Shown here: positions 49,113 to 58,818 of the stretch, one piece after another
Position numbering within the stretch: the first letter of the stretch is position 1
How the letters are laid out: each line of letters opens with the position of its first letter
From: Bacteroidota bacterium
GTDB taxonomy: Bacteria; Bacteroidota; Rhodothermia; Balneolales; Balneolaceae
Direction: 5' to 3'
Length of the DNA stretch: 64,000 nucleotides
Assembly (NCBI GenBank): GCA_009909035.1
Contig: JAAAOB010000159.1
Location: 40,318-104,317, forward strand
Position numbers and translations under genes: made by a program
Notes under the pieces: generated by a model
What the model was told of the DNA's origin: nothing
The model's input: only the letters and a program-made list of their open reading frames with translations
Database searches by the model: none

Positions 49113-49500
49113 GTGTCCCTCCATTTCGTATGATATACTACAATGTTACAAAACCATTTGATCTGGCTTAAAATAATCCTCGTACTCGAATTAATGAGGG
49201 GGGCGTAAATAAGAGAGCTTTGGTAAAGAAATAGAAGAGCCATCCCGAATTATAGAATCAGGATGGCTTTAAATTCTGACGCTGTGCACTCTGCAGATCA
49301 CACTGACTCAATACGTTCTGAATGATGAGAAAGTGTATAAACGCTGAAAGCAAATCGAAATGCGTGATTATGCTGTCGGGCCCTTTTGAACCCTGCGCCT
49401 TGTGCCCTTGCCCTGCCGCCTGTACCTTGCACCCGGAACCAGACGCTGACAGGAAGCCGAAAAGCCCGGCTACGCTGAAAGGTCTTACACGGTTCACGTT
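49113..49500. other. Intergenic, low-complexity and hairpin, no gene seen
   Basis: About 390 bases. A hairpin AGCCATCC ... GGATGGCT (49238-49268) could weakly terminate the minus-strand dehydrogenase transcript. The stretch 49380-49460 is C/G-rich low-complexity sequence. Confidence 0.4.
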
Positions 49501-51135
49501 TCACTTTTTCTCGCCCATATACGGATAAGTCCAGTCCAGCGGAGCGGCAAAGGTCTCTTTCATGGACCGCATCGAGACCCACCGAAGGAGATTCGCGATA
49601 CTTCCGGCTTTGTCGTTGGTGCCAGACTTCCGGCTTCCGCCAAAGGGCTGTTGGTTCACAACGGCCGCAGTGGGCTTGTCGTTAATGTAAAAATTTCCGG
49701 CAGCCTGGTTCAGCCGATCGGCCATCTGGTTCAGGGCGTAACGGTCGCGCGCCCAGATGGCACCGGTCAGCGCATATGGCGAGGTACTGTCGCAAAGGTC
49801 GAGTGTCTTCTCAAAATCGTCATCTTCGTAAACGTAGATCGTCAAAACCGGGCCGAAAATCTCTTCTTCCATCGTTTTGAATTTCGGGTCCGTCGTCACG
49901 ATGACCGTGGGCTGGACGAAGAATCCTTCGCTGTCGTCGTACGTGCCGCCGGCAATGATGTCGGCATTGTCAGACTCTTTCGCATAGTCGATGTAGCCGC
50001 TGATTTTATCAAACGCTTTGCGGCTGATGACGGCCCCCATAAAGTTGGAGAAATCCTCCACATCGCCCACTTTGATCTTGTTCACTTCCGGAACAAACTT
50101 TTCCTTGAAGTCGCCCCAGATGGATTTGGGAACGTACATGCGTGACGCGGCGGAACATTTTTGCCCCTGGTACTCAAATGCTCCACGGACCGCAGCCACG
50201 ACAAGCCGGTCTACATCGGCGGTGTTGTGTGCGAAAATGAAATCCTTACCGCCCGTTTCGCCAACAATCCGCGGGTATGTGTTATACTTGTCGATATTTT
50301 TGCCAATCGTCCGCCATAAGTGGTTGAACGTGGCGGCTGACCCCGTAAAGTGGAGTCCGGAGAGGTGTTCACTCTCAAGTACGGGATCGCCCACATCGGC
50401 GCCTTCGCCCGGCAGGAACTGGATCACACCGTCGGGAAGGCCCGCCTCTTTCAGTATCTGCATCACATACCAGCTCGAGTAAATCGATTCGGGTGATGGT
50501 TTCCATAGCGACACATTTCCGCACATTGCCGGTGCAGATGGCAGGTTAGCGGCAATGGCTGTGAAATTGAAGGGCGTTACGGCAAAGACAAATCCCTCCA
50601 GCGGGCGATACTCCGTCCGGTTCCACATGCCATCGGGCGAATGCGGCTGATCTTCATAGAGCCGCTTCAAATACCAGGCGTTGAAACGGAAGAAATCCGC
50701 CAGTTCACCGACAGCTTCAATCTCGGATTGATGCGGGGTCTTCGACTGTCCCAGCATGGTGGCAGCATTCATCTCAAAACGCTTTGGCCCGGTAATAATA
50801 TCGGCGGCCTTCAAAAAGATAGCCACGCGATCCTGCCACGGCATCTCCGCCCACTCCTTACGGGCTTCGAGTGCGCCTTCAATGGCTTGTTGAACCTCAT
50901 CCTCACCACAATAGTAGACGGTTCCAAGCTTATGACCGTGATTGTGCGGCATCACCACATCGGCTTTGCGGTCGGTTTTTACCTCTTTGCCATTGATGAT
51001 AGCGGGAATCTCGATCTCCCTGGATTTCTGCTCTTTGAGAACCTCTTTTAGTGCTTTGCGCTCGGCAGATCCCGGGGCATATTGAAGGTAGGGTTCGTTT
51101 ACTGGCTCCTGTATTGTGAAGTGTGCGTTAGACAT
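49501..51135 (-). CDS. pruA: L-glutamate gamma-semialdehyde (1-pyrroline-5-carboxylate) dehydrogenase
   Basis: 544 residues from ATG 51135 (MSNAHFTIQEPV), chosen over an upstream start because this is the family's usual N terminus. It is an aldehyde dehydrogenase with the catalytic Glu in GETGGKDFIFAH and the nucleophilic Cys in YQGQKCSAASRMY; the PFNFTAIAANLPSAPAMCGN block and length identify the P5C group. It oxidises glutamate semialdehyde to glutamate in proline breakdown. No proline dehydrogenase is present in the window. Confidence 0.92.
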   Translation of the reverse strand: MSNAHFTIQEPVNEPYLQYAPGSAERKALKEVLKEQKSREIEIPAIINGKEVKTDRKADVVMPHNHGHKLGTVYYCGEDEVQQAIEGALEARKEWAEMPWQDRVAIFLKAADIITGPKRFEMNAATMLGQSKTPHQSEIEAVGELADFFRFNAWYLKRLYEDQPHSPDGMWNRTEYRPLEGFVFAVTPFNFTAIAANLPSAPAMCGNVSLWKPSPESIYSSWYVMQILKEAGLPDGVIQFLPGEGADVGDPVLESEHLSGLHFTGSAATFNHLWRTIGKNIDKYNTYPRIVGETGGKDFIFAHNTADVDRLVVAAVRGAFEYQGQKCSAASRMYVPKSIWGDFKEKFVPEVNKIKVGDVEDFSNFMGAVISRKAFDKISGYIDYAKESDNADIIAGGTYDDSEGFFVQPTVIVTTDPKFKTMEEEIFGPVLTIYVYEDDDFEKTLDLCDSTSPYALTGAIWARDRYALNQMADRLNQAAGNFYINDKPTAAVVNQQPFGGSRKSGTNDKAGSIANLLRWVSMRSMKETFAAPLDWTYPYMGEKK

Positions 51136-51365
51136 AATGTTTTGTGTCTTTTTTTTATTTACGGCTTTACTTTTTCTTTCGTAAATATAGGAACTGTGGA
51201 GCGGAGTTCCCGCATGAAACATCAATAATAAGGAGAGTATTTGAGTCCTCTTCTAAATGAGAAAGTAATCTCGAAGTGAACCCATGATTCACAAATTGGC
51301 AGATTTAAGAATTAAACTGAGGTAATACCCAAACTACCCAATACACCAATTAACCAAATTATATT

Positions 51366-53303
51366 TCACCGAAAATGGTACCGAACGAAGCCTTCCATCG
51401 CTTCATATTCTGCCAGGCCAAGATCATCGTATGTTTGTGCCGTAGCTTTGTTCCGGTCTTCGGAACGCTGCCAGAATTCGCGGGTGTCGGAACCGGGGAA
51501 GAGCGGCCGGTCTTTTTGTGACTGATGCTTGAAGATGGCCCGGCGCTTCCGGGTAAGTTCCAGCGGGCTTAGCGGAACCGCCATCTCAATTTCGTTGACG
51601 TCCCACTCCTGCCATGCGCCTCGGTAGAGCCAGACATAGCAATCGTTTGCCCATTCTTCATCTTTCACCTGGTCAAGTGCCATGAAGATCGCCTTCAGAC
51701 AGACCCGGTGAGTTCCGTGGGGATCAGACAGGTCGCCGGCGGCATAGATTTGGTGCGGCTTGATTTTGCGAAGCAGGTCAACCGTAATTTGAATATCCTC
51801 ACCGGACAACGGTTTCTTTTTCACTCGGCCGGTTTCATAAAACGGCATGTCGAGAAAATGGAGATTCTCCTCGGGCACTCCGCAATAGCGACCCGCAGCT
51901 TTGGCTTCTCCGCGGCGTATCAGCCCTTTTATCTCCTTTATTTCGGGTGAATCCACCTGGCCGGGCGCTTTGTTTTTCAGGTATTTGGTAATTTCCCTGA
52001 ATAGCGACTGCGCTTTTTTGTCCTTCATTTCAAACGTTTCCGCGTAATCCGTTACAAAGTCGGCAAAACGGATCACATCATCATCAAACACGGCAATGTT
52101 TCCGGAGGTTTGATAGGCCACGTGCACATCATGCCCGTGATCCACAAGCCGGATTAGCGTGCCGCCCATGGATATGACATCGTCATCCGGGTGCGGGCTA
52201 AATATGAGGGCTTTTTTGGGAAAGGGCTCTGCCCGCTCCGGCCGGTATTTGTCATCCTCTTTTGGTTTACCGCCGGGCCACCCGGTGATGGTGTGCTGCA
52301 GCTCGTTAAACACTTTGATATTGATGTTGTAGGCTGGTCCTTTAGAGGCAATCAGATCCCCCATGCCGTTTTCGTTGTAATTCTCGTCAGTGAGCTTGAG
52401 AACGGGCTTCTCCAGCGTCTGGCAGAGCCAAACAACCGCTTTTCGGATGAGCTTGTCATCCCAGTCGCATGACGTCAGCAGCCATGGGGTGTTGATTCGC
52501 GTCAGTTTTTCAGCGGAGGCATCATCAAGCACAACAATTGTGTTGTTGTGGTTTTGAAGATAGGTGGCCGGTACGCTTTCGTTGATGTCGCCCTCAACCG
52601 ACTCTTTTATGATCGGGGCTTTTCCTTCGCCCCAGGCCATGAGGATAATTTTATCGGCTTCCAGGATGGTGCCAACGCCCATCGTGATGGCCCGGCGGGG
52701 AACATACTCCTCGCCAAAAAAATCACTGGCGGCATCTTTACGGGTAATTTTGTCGAGCGTAATCAGGCGTGTGAGTGAATCGGGACGCGATCCCGGTTCG
52801 TTAAACCCAATGTGGCCGGTTCGCCCGATACCGAGAATCTGTATGTCGAGACCGCCGGCATCTGCAATTTTCTGTTCATACTCCTCGCAGTATTTGTAAA
52901 CATCATCTTCCGGGATGGTGCCGTCCGGAATGTGAACGTTTTCATCCGGTATGTCAATATGGTCGAACAGGTGTTCATTCATGAACCGGACGTAACTTTG
53001 GAGGGAATTGGGTTCAATCGGGTAGTACTCGTCGAGATTGAATGTAATGACGTTTTTGAACGACAGACCTTCATCTTTGTGAAGCCGCACCAGCTCGTCG
53101 TACACTCGAACGGGAGTAGAACCGGTGGCAAGACCCAGAACAGTCGGTTTTCCCTCGTTATCTCTTTCTTTGATTAGCTCGGCGATTTCGTTTGCCACGG
53201 CAACCGATGCATCGGCACTCTCTTCGTAAATGACGGTTGGAATTTTCTCAAAGTATGTCAGGCGGGAGGTGATGGATTTAATCTTTTCGGATAAATCAGT
53301 CAT
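51366..53303 (-). CDS. nagB: Glucosamine-6-phosphate deaminase fused to a LmbE/PIG-L domain
   Basis: 645 residues. Residues 1-330 are a NagB-type deaminase: LATGSTPVRVY is the phosphate site, NLDEYYP carries Asp91 (equivalent to Asp72 of Escherichia coli), and GIGRTGHIGFNEPGS carries His164 and Glu169. The usual Asp of the Asp-His-Glu triad is Thr162 here, a change common in Bacteroidota members. Residues about 350-645 are a LmbE/PIG-L-like zinc deacetylase domain with the metal motif SPHPDDDVIS and a later PHGTHR. The fusion suggests removal of an acetyl group followed by conversion of glucosamine-6-phosphate to fructose-6-phosphate. It is divergent from a ROK kinase. Confidence 0.9.
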   Translation of the reverse strand: MTDLSEKIKSITSRLTYFEKIPTVIYEESADASVAVANEIAELIKERDNEGKPTVLGLATGSTPVRVYDELVRLHKDEGLSFKNVITFNLDEYYPIEPNSLQSYVRFMNEHLFDHIDIPDENVHIPDGTIPEDDVYKYCEEYEQKIADAGGLDIQILGIGRTGHIGFNEPGSRPDSLTRLITLDKITRKDAASDFFGEEYVPRRAITMGVGTILEADKIILMAWGEGKAPIIKESVEGDINESVPATYLQNHNNTIVVLDDASAEKLTRINTPWLLTSCDWDDKLIRKAVVWLCQTLEKPVLKLTDENYNENGMGDLIASKGPAYNINIKVFNELQHTITGWPGGKPKEDDKYRPERAEPFPKKALIFSPHPDDDVISMGGTLIRLVDHGHDVHVAYQTSGNIAVFDDDVIRFADFVTDYAETFEMKDKKAQSLFREITKYLKNKAPGQVDSPEIKEIKGLIRRGEAKAAGRYCGVPEENLHFLDMPFYETGRVKKKPLSGEDIQITVDLLRKIKPHQIYAAGDLSDPHGTHRVCLKAIFMALDQVKDEEWANDCYVWLYRGAWQEWDVNEIEMAVPLSPLELTRKRRAIFKHQSQKDRPLFPGSDTREFWQRSEDRNKATAQTYDDLGLAEYEAMEGFVRYHFR

Positions 53304-53375
53304 GGCAACGTATGTTAGTCTTTATTTCTAAACTGGTGATCCAAAAGATATGGATTTCCCTAAGGATTCGGTGAC

Positions 53376-53389
53376 TGGAAACGGTTCCA
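53376..53389. promoter_or_regulatory. Candidate LacI-type operator TGGAAACGGTTCCA
   Basis: A 14-base near-perfect palindrome (TGGAA-ACGG-TTCCA) in the 232-base gap between the nagB fusion and the divergent ROK kinase. It has the central CG and the spacing typical of LacI/GalR operators, and a LacI-family gene lies 1.2 kb downstream. The assignment is by form and location only. Confidence 0.45.
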
Positions 53390-53535
53390 AAGTTTGTATG
53401 GCGCAAGGATTTAATTTTGTTTTTAAATTTATATGGTGATTTTATTTAGCAGATCTGCTGGCAGTTCGGGATTATTGATTAAGAAAATTATGTTGACGTA
53501 ATACGTGGAATTAAAATTTTTGACACCCTGCTTAT

Positions 53536-54513
53536 ATGGACGTATCGATAGGAGTTGACCTGGGGGGGACGTATACAAAATATGGATTGGTAACCGAGAG
53601 CGGTGAAGTAGCCGCGGAACATTTTATAAAAACAGACTCTTCCATGACCTATGAAGAGTTTTTTCAACATCTGTATGGTGAAATTGTGAACCTGCATGTC
53701 AACACGCTTCCTGAAGCGACCCTGGTTGGAATTGGCGTTGGGGCTCCATCAGGTAATTCGTTAACCGGCACGATTGACAAGGCCTCTAACCTCGCCTGGC
53801 CGGAAAATATACCGGTTGCTGAGCTTCTTGGAAAGCAGAGCGGCCTGCGGGTCTCCGTCACCAATGATGCAAATGCTGCGGCCGTAGGGGAATTAAAATA
53901 TGGGGTCGCCAAAGGGATGGATAATTTCATATCGCTCACGCTGGGTACGGGCCTGGGATGCGGAATTGTGATCAATGGAAAACTTTTGACCGGGCAAAGC
54001 GGGCATGCCGGCGAACTCGGCCATATCACGGCGGTTCAAAATGGGCGCTTATGTGGCTGTGGTCGGCTCGGGTGCCTTGAAACCTACGCAAGCGCCCCGG
54101 GGCTTAGAAAAACAGTGACAGAGCTATTGGAGAGTACGGATCTTGAATCCGTTTTTAGAAGGAAAAAGAAAACAAGCATTACGGGAAAAGATATAACCCA
54201 CGAGGCGGCAAAGGGAGACAAGCTATCAATTGAAGCATTTGAGCGAACAGGGGAAATACTTGGCAGGAGCCTGGCGGATGCGGTCGCTTTTTTGAACCCG
54301 TCGCTGATTGTACTTTCCGGCGGGCTTGCCCGGGCAGGTGATCTGCTGATGGTGCCCACGACAAAGTATTTCGAAGAGAACCTGCTCGAGGTTTTCAAAG
54401 GATCCGTTTCGATAAAGTTGTCCGAAATGACAAAAAAGAATGCCGCTATATTGGGAGCGGCGGCGATCGCCTGGGAAGAGAGACGCATTCGTTCAGATGC
54501 GCAATATGCCTGA
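53536..54513 (+). CDS. ROK-family sugar kinase
   Basis: 325 residues. VDLGGTYTKYGL is the phosphate-binding start, VGAPSGNS and TNDANAAAVGE are the ROK sugar-site blocks, LGTGLGCGIVINGKLL is the second phosphate loop, and CGCGRLGCLE is the ROK zinc site. The Asp of NDANA is the expected catalytic base. It phosphorylates a hexose, probably glucose, mannose or N-acetylglucosamine, with ATP. The neighbouring deaminase makes an amino-sugar role plausible, but glucose from the phosphorylase above is also possible. There is no clear ribosome site before the ATG. Confidence 0.9.
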   Translation: MDVSIGVDLGGTYTKYGLVTESGEVAAEHFIKTDSSMTYEEFFQHLYGEIVNLHVNTLPEATLVGIGVGAPSGNSLTGTIDKASNLAWPENIPVAELLGKQSGLRVSVTNDANAAAVGELKYGVAKGMDNFISLTLGTGLGCGIVINGKLLTGQSGHAGELGHITAVQNGRLCGCGRLGCLETYASAPGLRKTVTELLESTDLESVFRRKKKTSITGKDITHEAAKGDKLSIEAFERTGEILGRSLADAVAFLNPSLIVLSGGLARAGDLLMVPTTKYFEENLLEVFKGSVSIKLSEMTKKNAAILGAAAIAWEERRIRSDAQYA

Positions 54514-54594
54514 AAGTATGGGCCCTCACGCGAATTCGCACCAGACCGAAGTTAATTTGTAAAATCTCTTTCCAGTTGAGTCTCTTTTTTTTAT

Positions 54595-54620
54595 TGTATG
54601 TAGTATAGAATACATACAAA
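54595..54620. promoter_or_regulatory. 26-base inverted repeat just upstream of the LacI gene
   Basis: Arms TTGTATGTA and TACATACAA, perfect 9-base inverted repeats with an 8-base spacer, ending 16 bases before the LacI ATG. This could be an operator for autorepression. It has no U-run and is therefore not a standard terminator. Confidence 0.5.
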
Positions 54621-54636
54621 TCCCGAGGACAGGTCT

Positions 54637-55668
54637 ATGGAAAAATTAAATATCGATAAAGTGGCGGAACTGGCCCATGTTTCGCGATCGGTTGTTTCCA
54701 GGGTATTAAACAATCACCCGAATGTAAGTGATGTTGCGCGTGAACGGGTGATGAAAGTGGTGACAAAATATAATTACAGGCCAAATTCTGTGGCGCGGCA
54801 GCTGGCCACAAGCAGCAGCCATGAAATCGGGGTTTTGGTGACACAAAGTGGCGATGAGGCCCTGGGAAACGCATTCTGGATGGAAATTCACCGCGGGATT
54901 TTTGAAGAGAGTAAAAAGCGCGGTTATTTTGTGTCTCTCTCGTATGTACTGCCGGGCAAAAAAGATGACCTGCACAAATTCATCCTGGAGGAGAGAGATC
55001 TTGACGGCTATATTTTACTTACACAGGAGGTTACCGATATGGTGGGGCGACGGTTATTTGATAAAAATATCCCCATTGTGCTTTTAGGCCATGTTCCGAA
55101 AAAGAAAAAGGTAAGCTCTATTGATGTTGATAATTTCAGGGGCGGCGAGCTTGCGGCGAGACACCTGATTGACCTTGGGCATACAGAGATCGGGATCATC
55201 CTGGCAAGTCTTGACATGAAAGAGTCGGAAGACAGGCTTGAAGGATTCAGAAAGGCCCATCAAGATGCCGGCATGGAGGTTTCGGAGCAAAATATTAAAG
55301 TGGCAGATTACCAGTTTAAAGCGGGGTACAAGGCGATGGAGGAGTGGATATTGGCTGGGGCAGACCTTACGGCTGTGTTCTGTGCCAGCGATTCAATCGC
55401 CATGGGGGCCATTCTGGCAACACGAGAGCATGGCAAGAAGATACCCGGCGATTATGCATTTGTAGGGTTTGATGACCTGAGTTTTGCAGAATATACATGC
55501 CCGCCGTTAACCACTATCCGGCAGCCGATTTTTAAAAAAGGACAGAAGGCTGCCGAACTGTTAATTAATGAAATTGAGTCAGAGAATTACAGCCGTGAAA
55601 CGGTAAATCTTGAACCCGAGCTTGTGATCCGCGAAAGTTGTGGTGCCCGAGCCGGAAAGGCGTCCTGA
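54637..55668 (+). CDS. LacI-family transcriptional repressor
   Basis: 343 residues. The N-terminal helix-turn-helix reads KVAELAHVSRSVVSRVLNNH with the hinge helix SVARQLATSS, followed by a periplasmic-binding-protein-like ligand domain (about 60-340; VFCASDSIAMGAILATREH and the typical VGFDDLSFAEYTCPPLTTIR). A ribosome site (GAGGAC) lies at 54626-54631. It would repress sugar genes until a sugar effector binds; the kinase and the deaminase fusion next door are the likely targets. Confidence 0.93.
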   Translation: MEKLNIDKVAELAHVSRSVVSRVLNNHPNVSDVARERVMKVVTKYNYRPNSVARQLATSSSHEIGVLVTQSGDEALGNAFWMEIHRGIFEESKKRGYFVSLSYVLPGKKDDLHKFILEERDLDGYILLTQEVTDMVGRRLFDKNIPIVLLGHVPKKKKVSSIDVDNFRGGELAARHLIDLGHTEIGIILASLDMKESEDRLEGFRKAHQDAGMEVSEQNIKVADYQFKAGYKAMEEWILAGADLTAVFCASDSIAMGAILATREHGKKIPGDYAFVGFDDLSFAEYTCPPLTTIRQPIFKKGQKAAELLINEIESENYSRETVNLEPELVIRESCGARAGKAS

Positions 55669-55689
55669 AATTCCAGCAAGTTTACTACT

Positions 55690-56451
55690 TTATTTGTTGT
55701 TAAAATCACGGATAAAGTCTCTTGTAAAATCGGATAGTACCAGCCGTCCGCTTATCTCTGCGCGCTGTTCTAATGTCGGTCCCCAATGTCCTGTCCCGTT
55801 CCACTGAATTTCCCGAAGTTCTTTCATCGCCTGGGGGTTGCTGGACGCCAGTTCGCCGGTCAGTTTATCGATGGCGCTATCCATTTTGTCTGTCGATTCA
55901 AACACTCTGCTGTAAAGGTTGTTTTGAAGTGCCCAGTTTGAGTCGAACCAGGAACGGGCATCCATGGAGAGCGTCGTGAATGCACCGACTCCAATTTTTC
56001 GTCCCACGGCGGGTCCCACCACAAACGGCCCGATACCCACAGCAAGCTCACTGAGCTTCACGGAAGCGGACGAGTGGGCAAATGCGTAATCCGCACTTGC
56101 GGCGATCCCGACTCCGCCGCCCACCACTTTACCGTGAATACGAGCTACAATAAATTTTTGGGACTGCCGCATGGCGTTGATGACGTTGGCAAAGCCCATA
56201 AAGAACGCTTTTCCCTCTTCCAGGGTGGAGATTGCAAGGAGTTCATCAAAGGATGCTCCTGCACAGAACGCCCCATTCCCGGCACTCCTAAGCAGAATAA
56301 CATGAGATTCTTCTGACTCAGAAGCTTCTTTCATCGTCCCAGCGAGATCTTTCAGCAAAGATCCCGGCAGCGAATTTCCCTTTGGGTGATAAAATTCAAT
56401 TGTTGAAACGCTGTTTTCAATGTGATGTGTGATACGTCCGTTGTGTGGCAT
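55690..56451 (-). CDS. Enoyl-CoA hydratase/isomerase family protein
   Basis: 253 residues, crotonase fold. NGAFCAGASFDELLAIS and HGKVVGGGVGIAASADYAFA form the oxyanion hole. Of the two catalytic Glu residues of crotonase, the later one is seen (KLSELAVGIG), but the first is replaced by a Ser in AHSSASVK, so an isomerase-type reaction (as in PaaG) is possible. It lies 131 bases downstream of the PaaZ gene on the same strand, which suggests ring-opened phenylacetyl-CoA chemistry. Confidence 0.82.
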   Translation of the reverse strand: MPHNGRITHHIENSVSTIEFYHPKGNSLPGSLLKDLAGTMKEASESEESHVILLRSAGNGAFCAGASFDELLAISTLEEGKAFFMGFANVINAMRQSQKFIVARIHGKVVGGGVGIAASADYAFAHSSASVKLSELAVGIGPFVVGPAVGRKIGVGAFTTLSMDARSWFDSNWALQNNLYSRVFESTDKMDSAIDKLTGELASSNPQAMKELREIQWNGTGHWGPTLEQRAEISGRLVLSDFTRDFIRDFNNK

Positions 56452-56582
56452 GATTGTAGATTATTTGGATTAGATAACGCGGTTGAGATGTTGATTGAAG
56501 GTAAAAATGTCGGGTTGTTTTAAAAAGTGACGTTCAGATGAAAAAAAGAGGAGCTGATAGATGAGATTTCCCAAACCGCTTA

Positions 56583-58625
56583 TCATGTTTCATCAATGGA
56601 TAGATGCTTATTTCTTTTCACAAGCGTCAGGATGGTATATTCCGCCACAAGCAGATCGTCCTGGTTGGTCACTTCAACGTCCCACCAGATCATGCCGTAG
56701 GGGTATTTATCGGTGGAGCGCTGCTGACGGGTTGTTTTTTTCTTTGCTATCAGTTTGGCCCGGATGGTATCTCCAGGTGCCACGGGGGCGATAAATCGCA
56801 GATCTTCCAGGCCGTAGTTCAACAACACCGGGCCCGGCGCCGGATGTACAAACAGCCCGGCCGCTGCCGACAGGACGAAGTAACCGTGGGCAATTCGCTT
56901 TTCAAAAAGAGAATCTTTAGCCGCAATTTCATCAAAATGAGCGTAGAAATGGTCGCCGCTGATGCCCCCGAAGTTTACAATATCGGCCTCTGTTACGGTC
57001 CGGCGATGCGTGGTCAAAGCCTCGCCGATTTCAACCTCTTCGAAATATTTCTTAAAAGGGTGAATTTCCGATTCTTTCGTTTCGGCTCCTTTAATATGCT
57101 GATTTACGATGTTCATAATGGTGGTTGGCGACCCCTGCAGAGCTACCCGCTGCATGTTGTGCAAGACCGACCGCGCTCCTCCAAGTTCTTCCCCGCCGCC
57201 GGCGTGACCCGGCCCCCCGTGAACCATGTGCGGCATGGGCGCCCCGTGGCCGGTCGACTCTTTTGCCGAGTGCCGGTTGATGACCATAAACCGTCCGTGA
57301 TAGGGAGCACAGCCCAGCGTGATCTCCCGGGCGATATCGTCATCATTGGTAAAGAGCGATCCCACCAGCGAGCCGTCCGATTTATTGGCAATGGTGATTG
57401 CCTCGTCCATATTTTTGTAGGGCATGAGGGTTGTCATCGGGCCGAATGCCTCGAGAGTGTGCGGGCTGTCGGACTCCAGCGGCTTGTGGCAAAGCAGCAG
57501 CCGGGCATGGGTAAACGCATCGCCATTACCCCCGTTTGTTCCGGAAAAGACGGTTTTACTGTGATCTTCGAGCTCGGTAAGCCGGGCGGAAAATCGCTCA
57601 TTCTGGAGCGGGCTGGCCATGGGACCCATATTCGTTTTCTCATCGGCCGGATCGCCAACCGTGGTTTTTTCGAGGCGTTTTTTAAGGGCTTCGATCACAT
57701 CTTCCACCAAATCATTGTGGACGATCGTCCGCCGTATAGCCGTGCACTTCTGGCCGGTTTTCACCGTCATTTCGTTGGCCACCTCTTTAATAAACAGGTG
57801 AAACTCATCCATGTCGGGCGATACATCGGGCCCCAGGATGGAGCAGTTCAGAGAATCGGCTTCCAGGTTGAACGGAATGTTGTTTGCAACAATATTGGGG
57901 TGAGATTTCAATTTCTTCCCTGTAGCTGCCGAACCGGTGAACGAGACGCTGTCCTGGCTGTTCAGGTGATCCAGTAGATCCCCCGGTTTGTCGGCGGCAA
58001 TGAACTGGATGGCCCCTTCGGGTAACAGCTCCGATTCAATCATTTTTTCGAACACCGCGTGGGCCAGGTAGGCTCCCACCGGCGAGGGTTTTACAATACA
58101 AGGCACGCCAGCAATGATGCAGGGCGCCAGTTTTTCCAGCATTCCCCACACCGGGAAGTTAAAGGCGTTGATATGAATACCCACTCCCCGCTTCGGCACA
58201 CAGATATGCTGACCCACAAATGTTCCGCCGCGTGAAAGCCGCTGCACGCCACCCTCTACATGAAAAGGCAGATCGGAGAGCTCCTGGCGCGATTTGCTCG
58301 AGAGGGTGAACATCGTGCCGATTCCTCCTTCAATATCAATCCAGGAATCCTGGCGGGTGGCCCCCGTGTGCGTGGAAAGCTTATAAAACTCCTCCTTCCG
58401 CTCGATCAGGTATTTGGCAAGAAACTTGATTTTGAAGGCCCGCTGATGAATCGTCATCTCCCGCAGTTTTGGTCCGCCGACGGATCTGGCGTATTCGCAC
58501 ATCGCCTTGTAGTCCAGGTCGGCTTCAACAAGAGATGCGACCGGCTCGCCTGTAACGGCACTTTTGAGATCGGTTTCGGTTCCTTCAGTGATCCAATTTC
58601 CCTGTGCGTACGAGGTTACATTCAT
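56583..58625 (-). CDS. paaZ: PaaZ-like bifunctional aldehyde dehydrogenase / enoyl-CoA hydratase (oxepin-CoA hydrolase)
   Basis: 680 residues. The N-terminal aldehyde dehydrogenase (about 1-520) has its nucleophilic Cys in [12 protein letters not shown] and the NAD-domain block [15 protein letters not shown]. The C-terminal MaoC-type hydratase (about 540-680) has [20 protein letters not shown]. In phenylacetate breakdown, PaaZ opens the oxepin-CoA ring and oxidises the resulting aldehyde. Both halves look intact. A 457-codon frame on the opposite strand here is a shadow. Confidence 0.93.
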   Translation of the reverse strand: MNVTSYAQGNWITEGTETDLKSAVTGEPVASLVEADLDYKAMCEYARSVGGPKLREMTIHQRAFKIKFLAKYLIERKEEFYKLSTHTGATRQDSWIDIEGGIGTMFTLSSKSRQELSDLPFHVEGGVQRLSRGGTFVGQHICVPKRGVGIHINAFNFPVWGMLEKLAPCIIAGVPCIVKPSPVGAYLAHAVFEKMIESELLPEGAIQFIAADKPGDLLDHLNSQDSVSFTGSAATGKKLKSHPNIVANNIPFNLEADSLNCSILGPDVSPDMDEFHLFIKEVANEMTVKTGQKCTAIRRTIVHNDLVEDVIEALKKRLEKTTVGDPADEKTNMGPMASPLQNERFSARLTELEDHSKTVFSGTNGGNGDAFTHARLLLCHKPLESDSPHTLEAFGPMTTLMPYKNMDEAITIANKSDGSLVGSLFTNDDDIAREITLGCAPYHGRFMVINRHSAKESTGHGAPMPHMVHGGPGHAGGGEELGGARSVLHNMQRVALQGSPTTIMNIVNQHIKGAETKESEIHPFKKYFEEVEIGEALTTHRRTVTEADIVNFGGISGDHFYAHFDEIAAKDSLFEKRIAHGYFVLSAAAGLFVHPAPGPVLLNYGLEDLRFIAPVAPGDTIRAKLIAKKKTTRQQRSTDKYPYGMIWWDVEVTNQDDLLVAEYTILTLVKRNKHLSIDET

Positions 58626-58818
58626 GATGAGACGATTAGATGGTTATTGCGTTTTCGGAATATATGGATTTGGCAATCAGAAGTCAGTTTTCCATCGAAA
58701 TCGTGTGGTTTGTTCAACGGAGGGTTTCATGCAGACAGTAAGTATTCGTTGAGAGAAGTGTGCGTGCAAAAAAATGTAGCAAGGTGCAGATTTTTTGATC
58801 TGCTTATAGACAAGTAAT

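Noticed and set aside
56604..57977. 457-codon open frame on the + strand opposite PaaZ
   Set aside because: The minus-strand PaaZ frame carries all catalytic motifs along this stretch; the long opposite frame is a by-product of its G+C-rich codon use.
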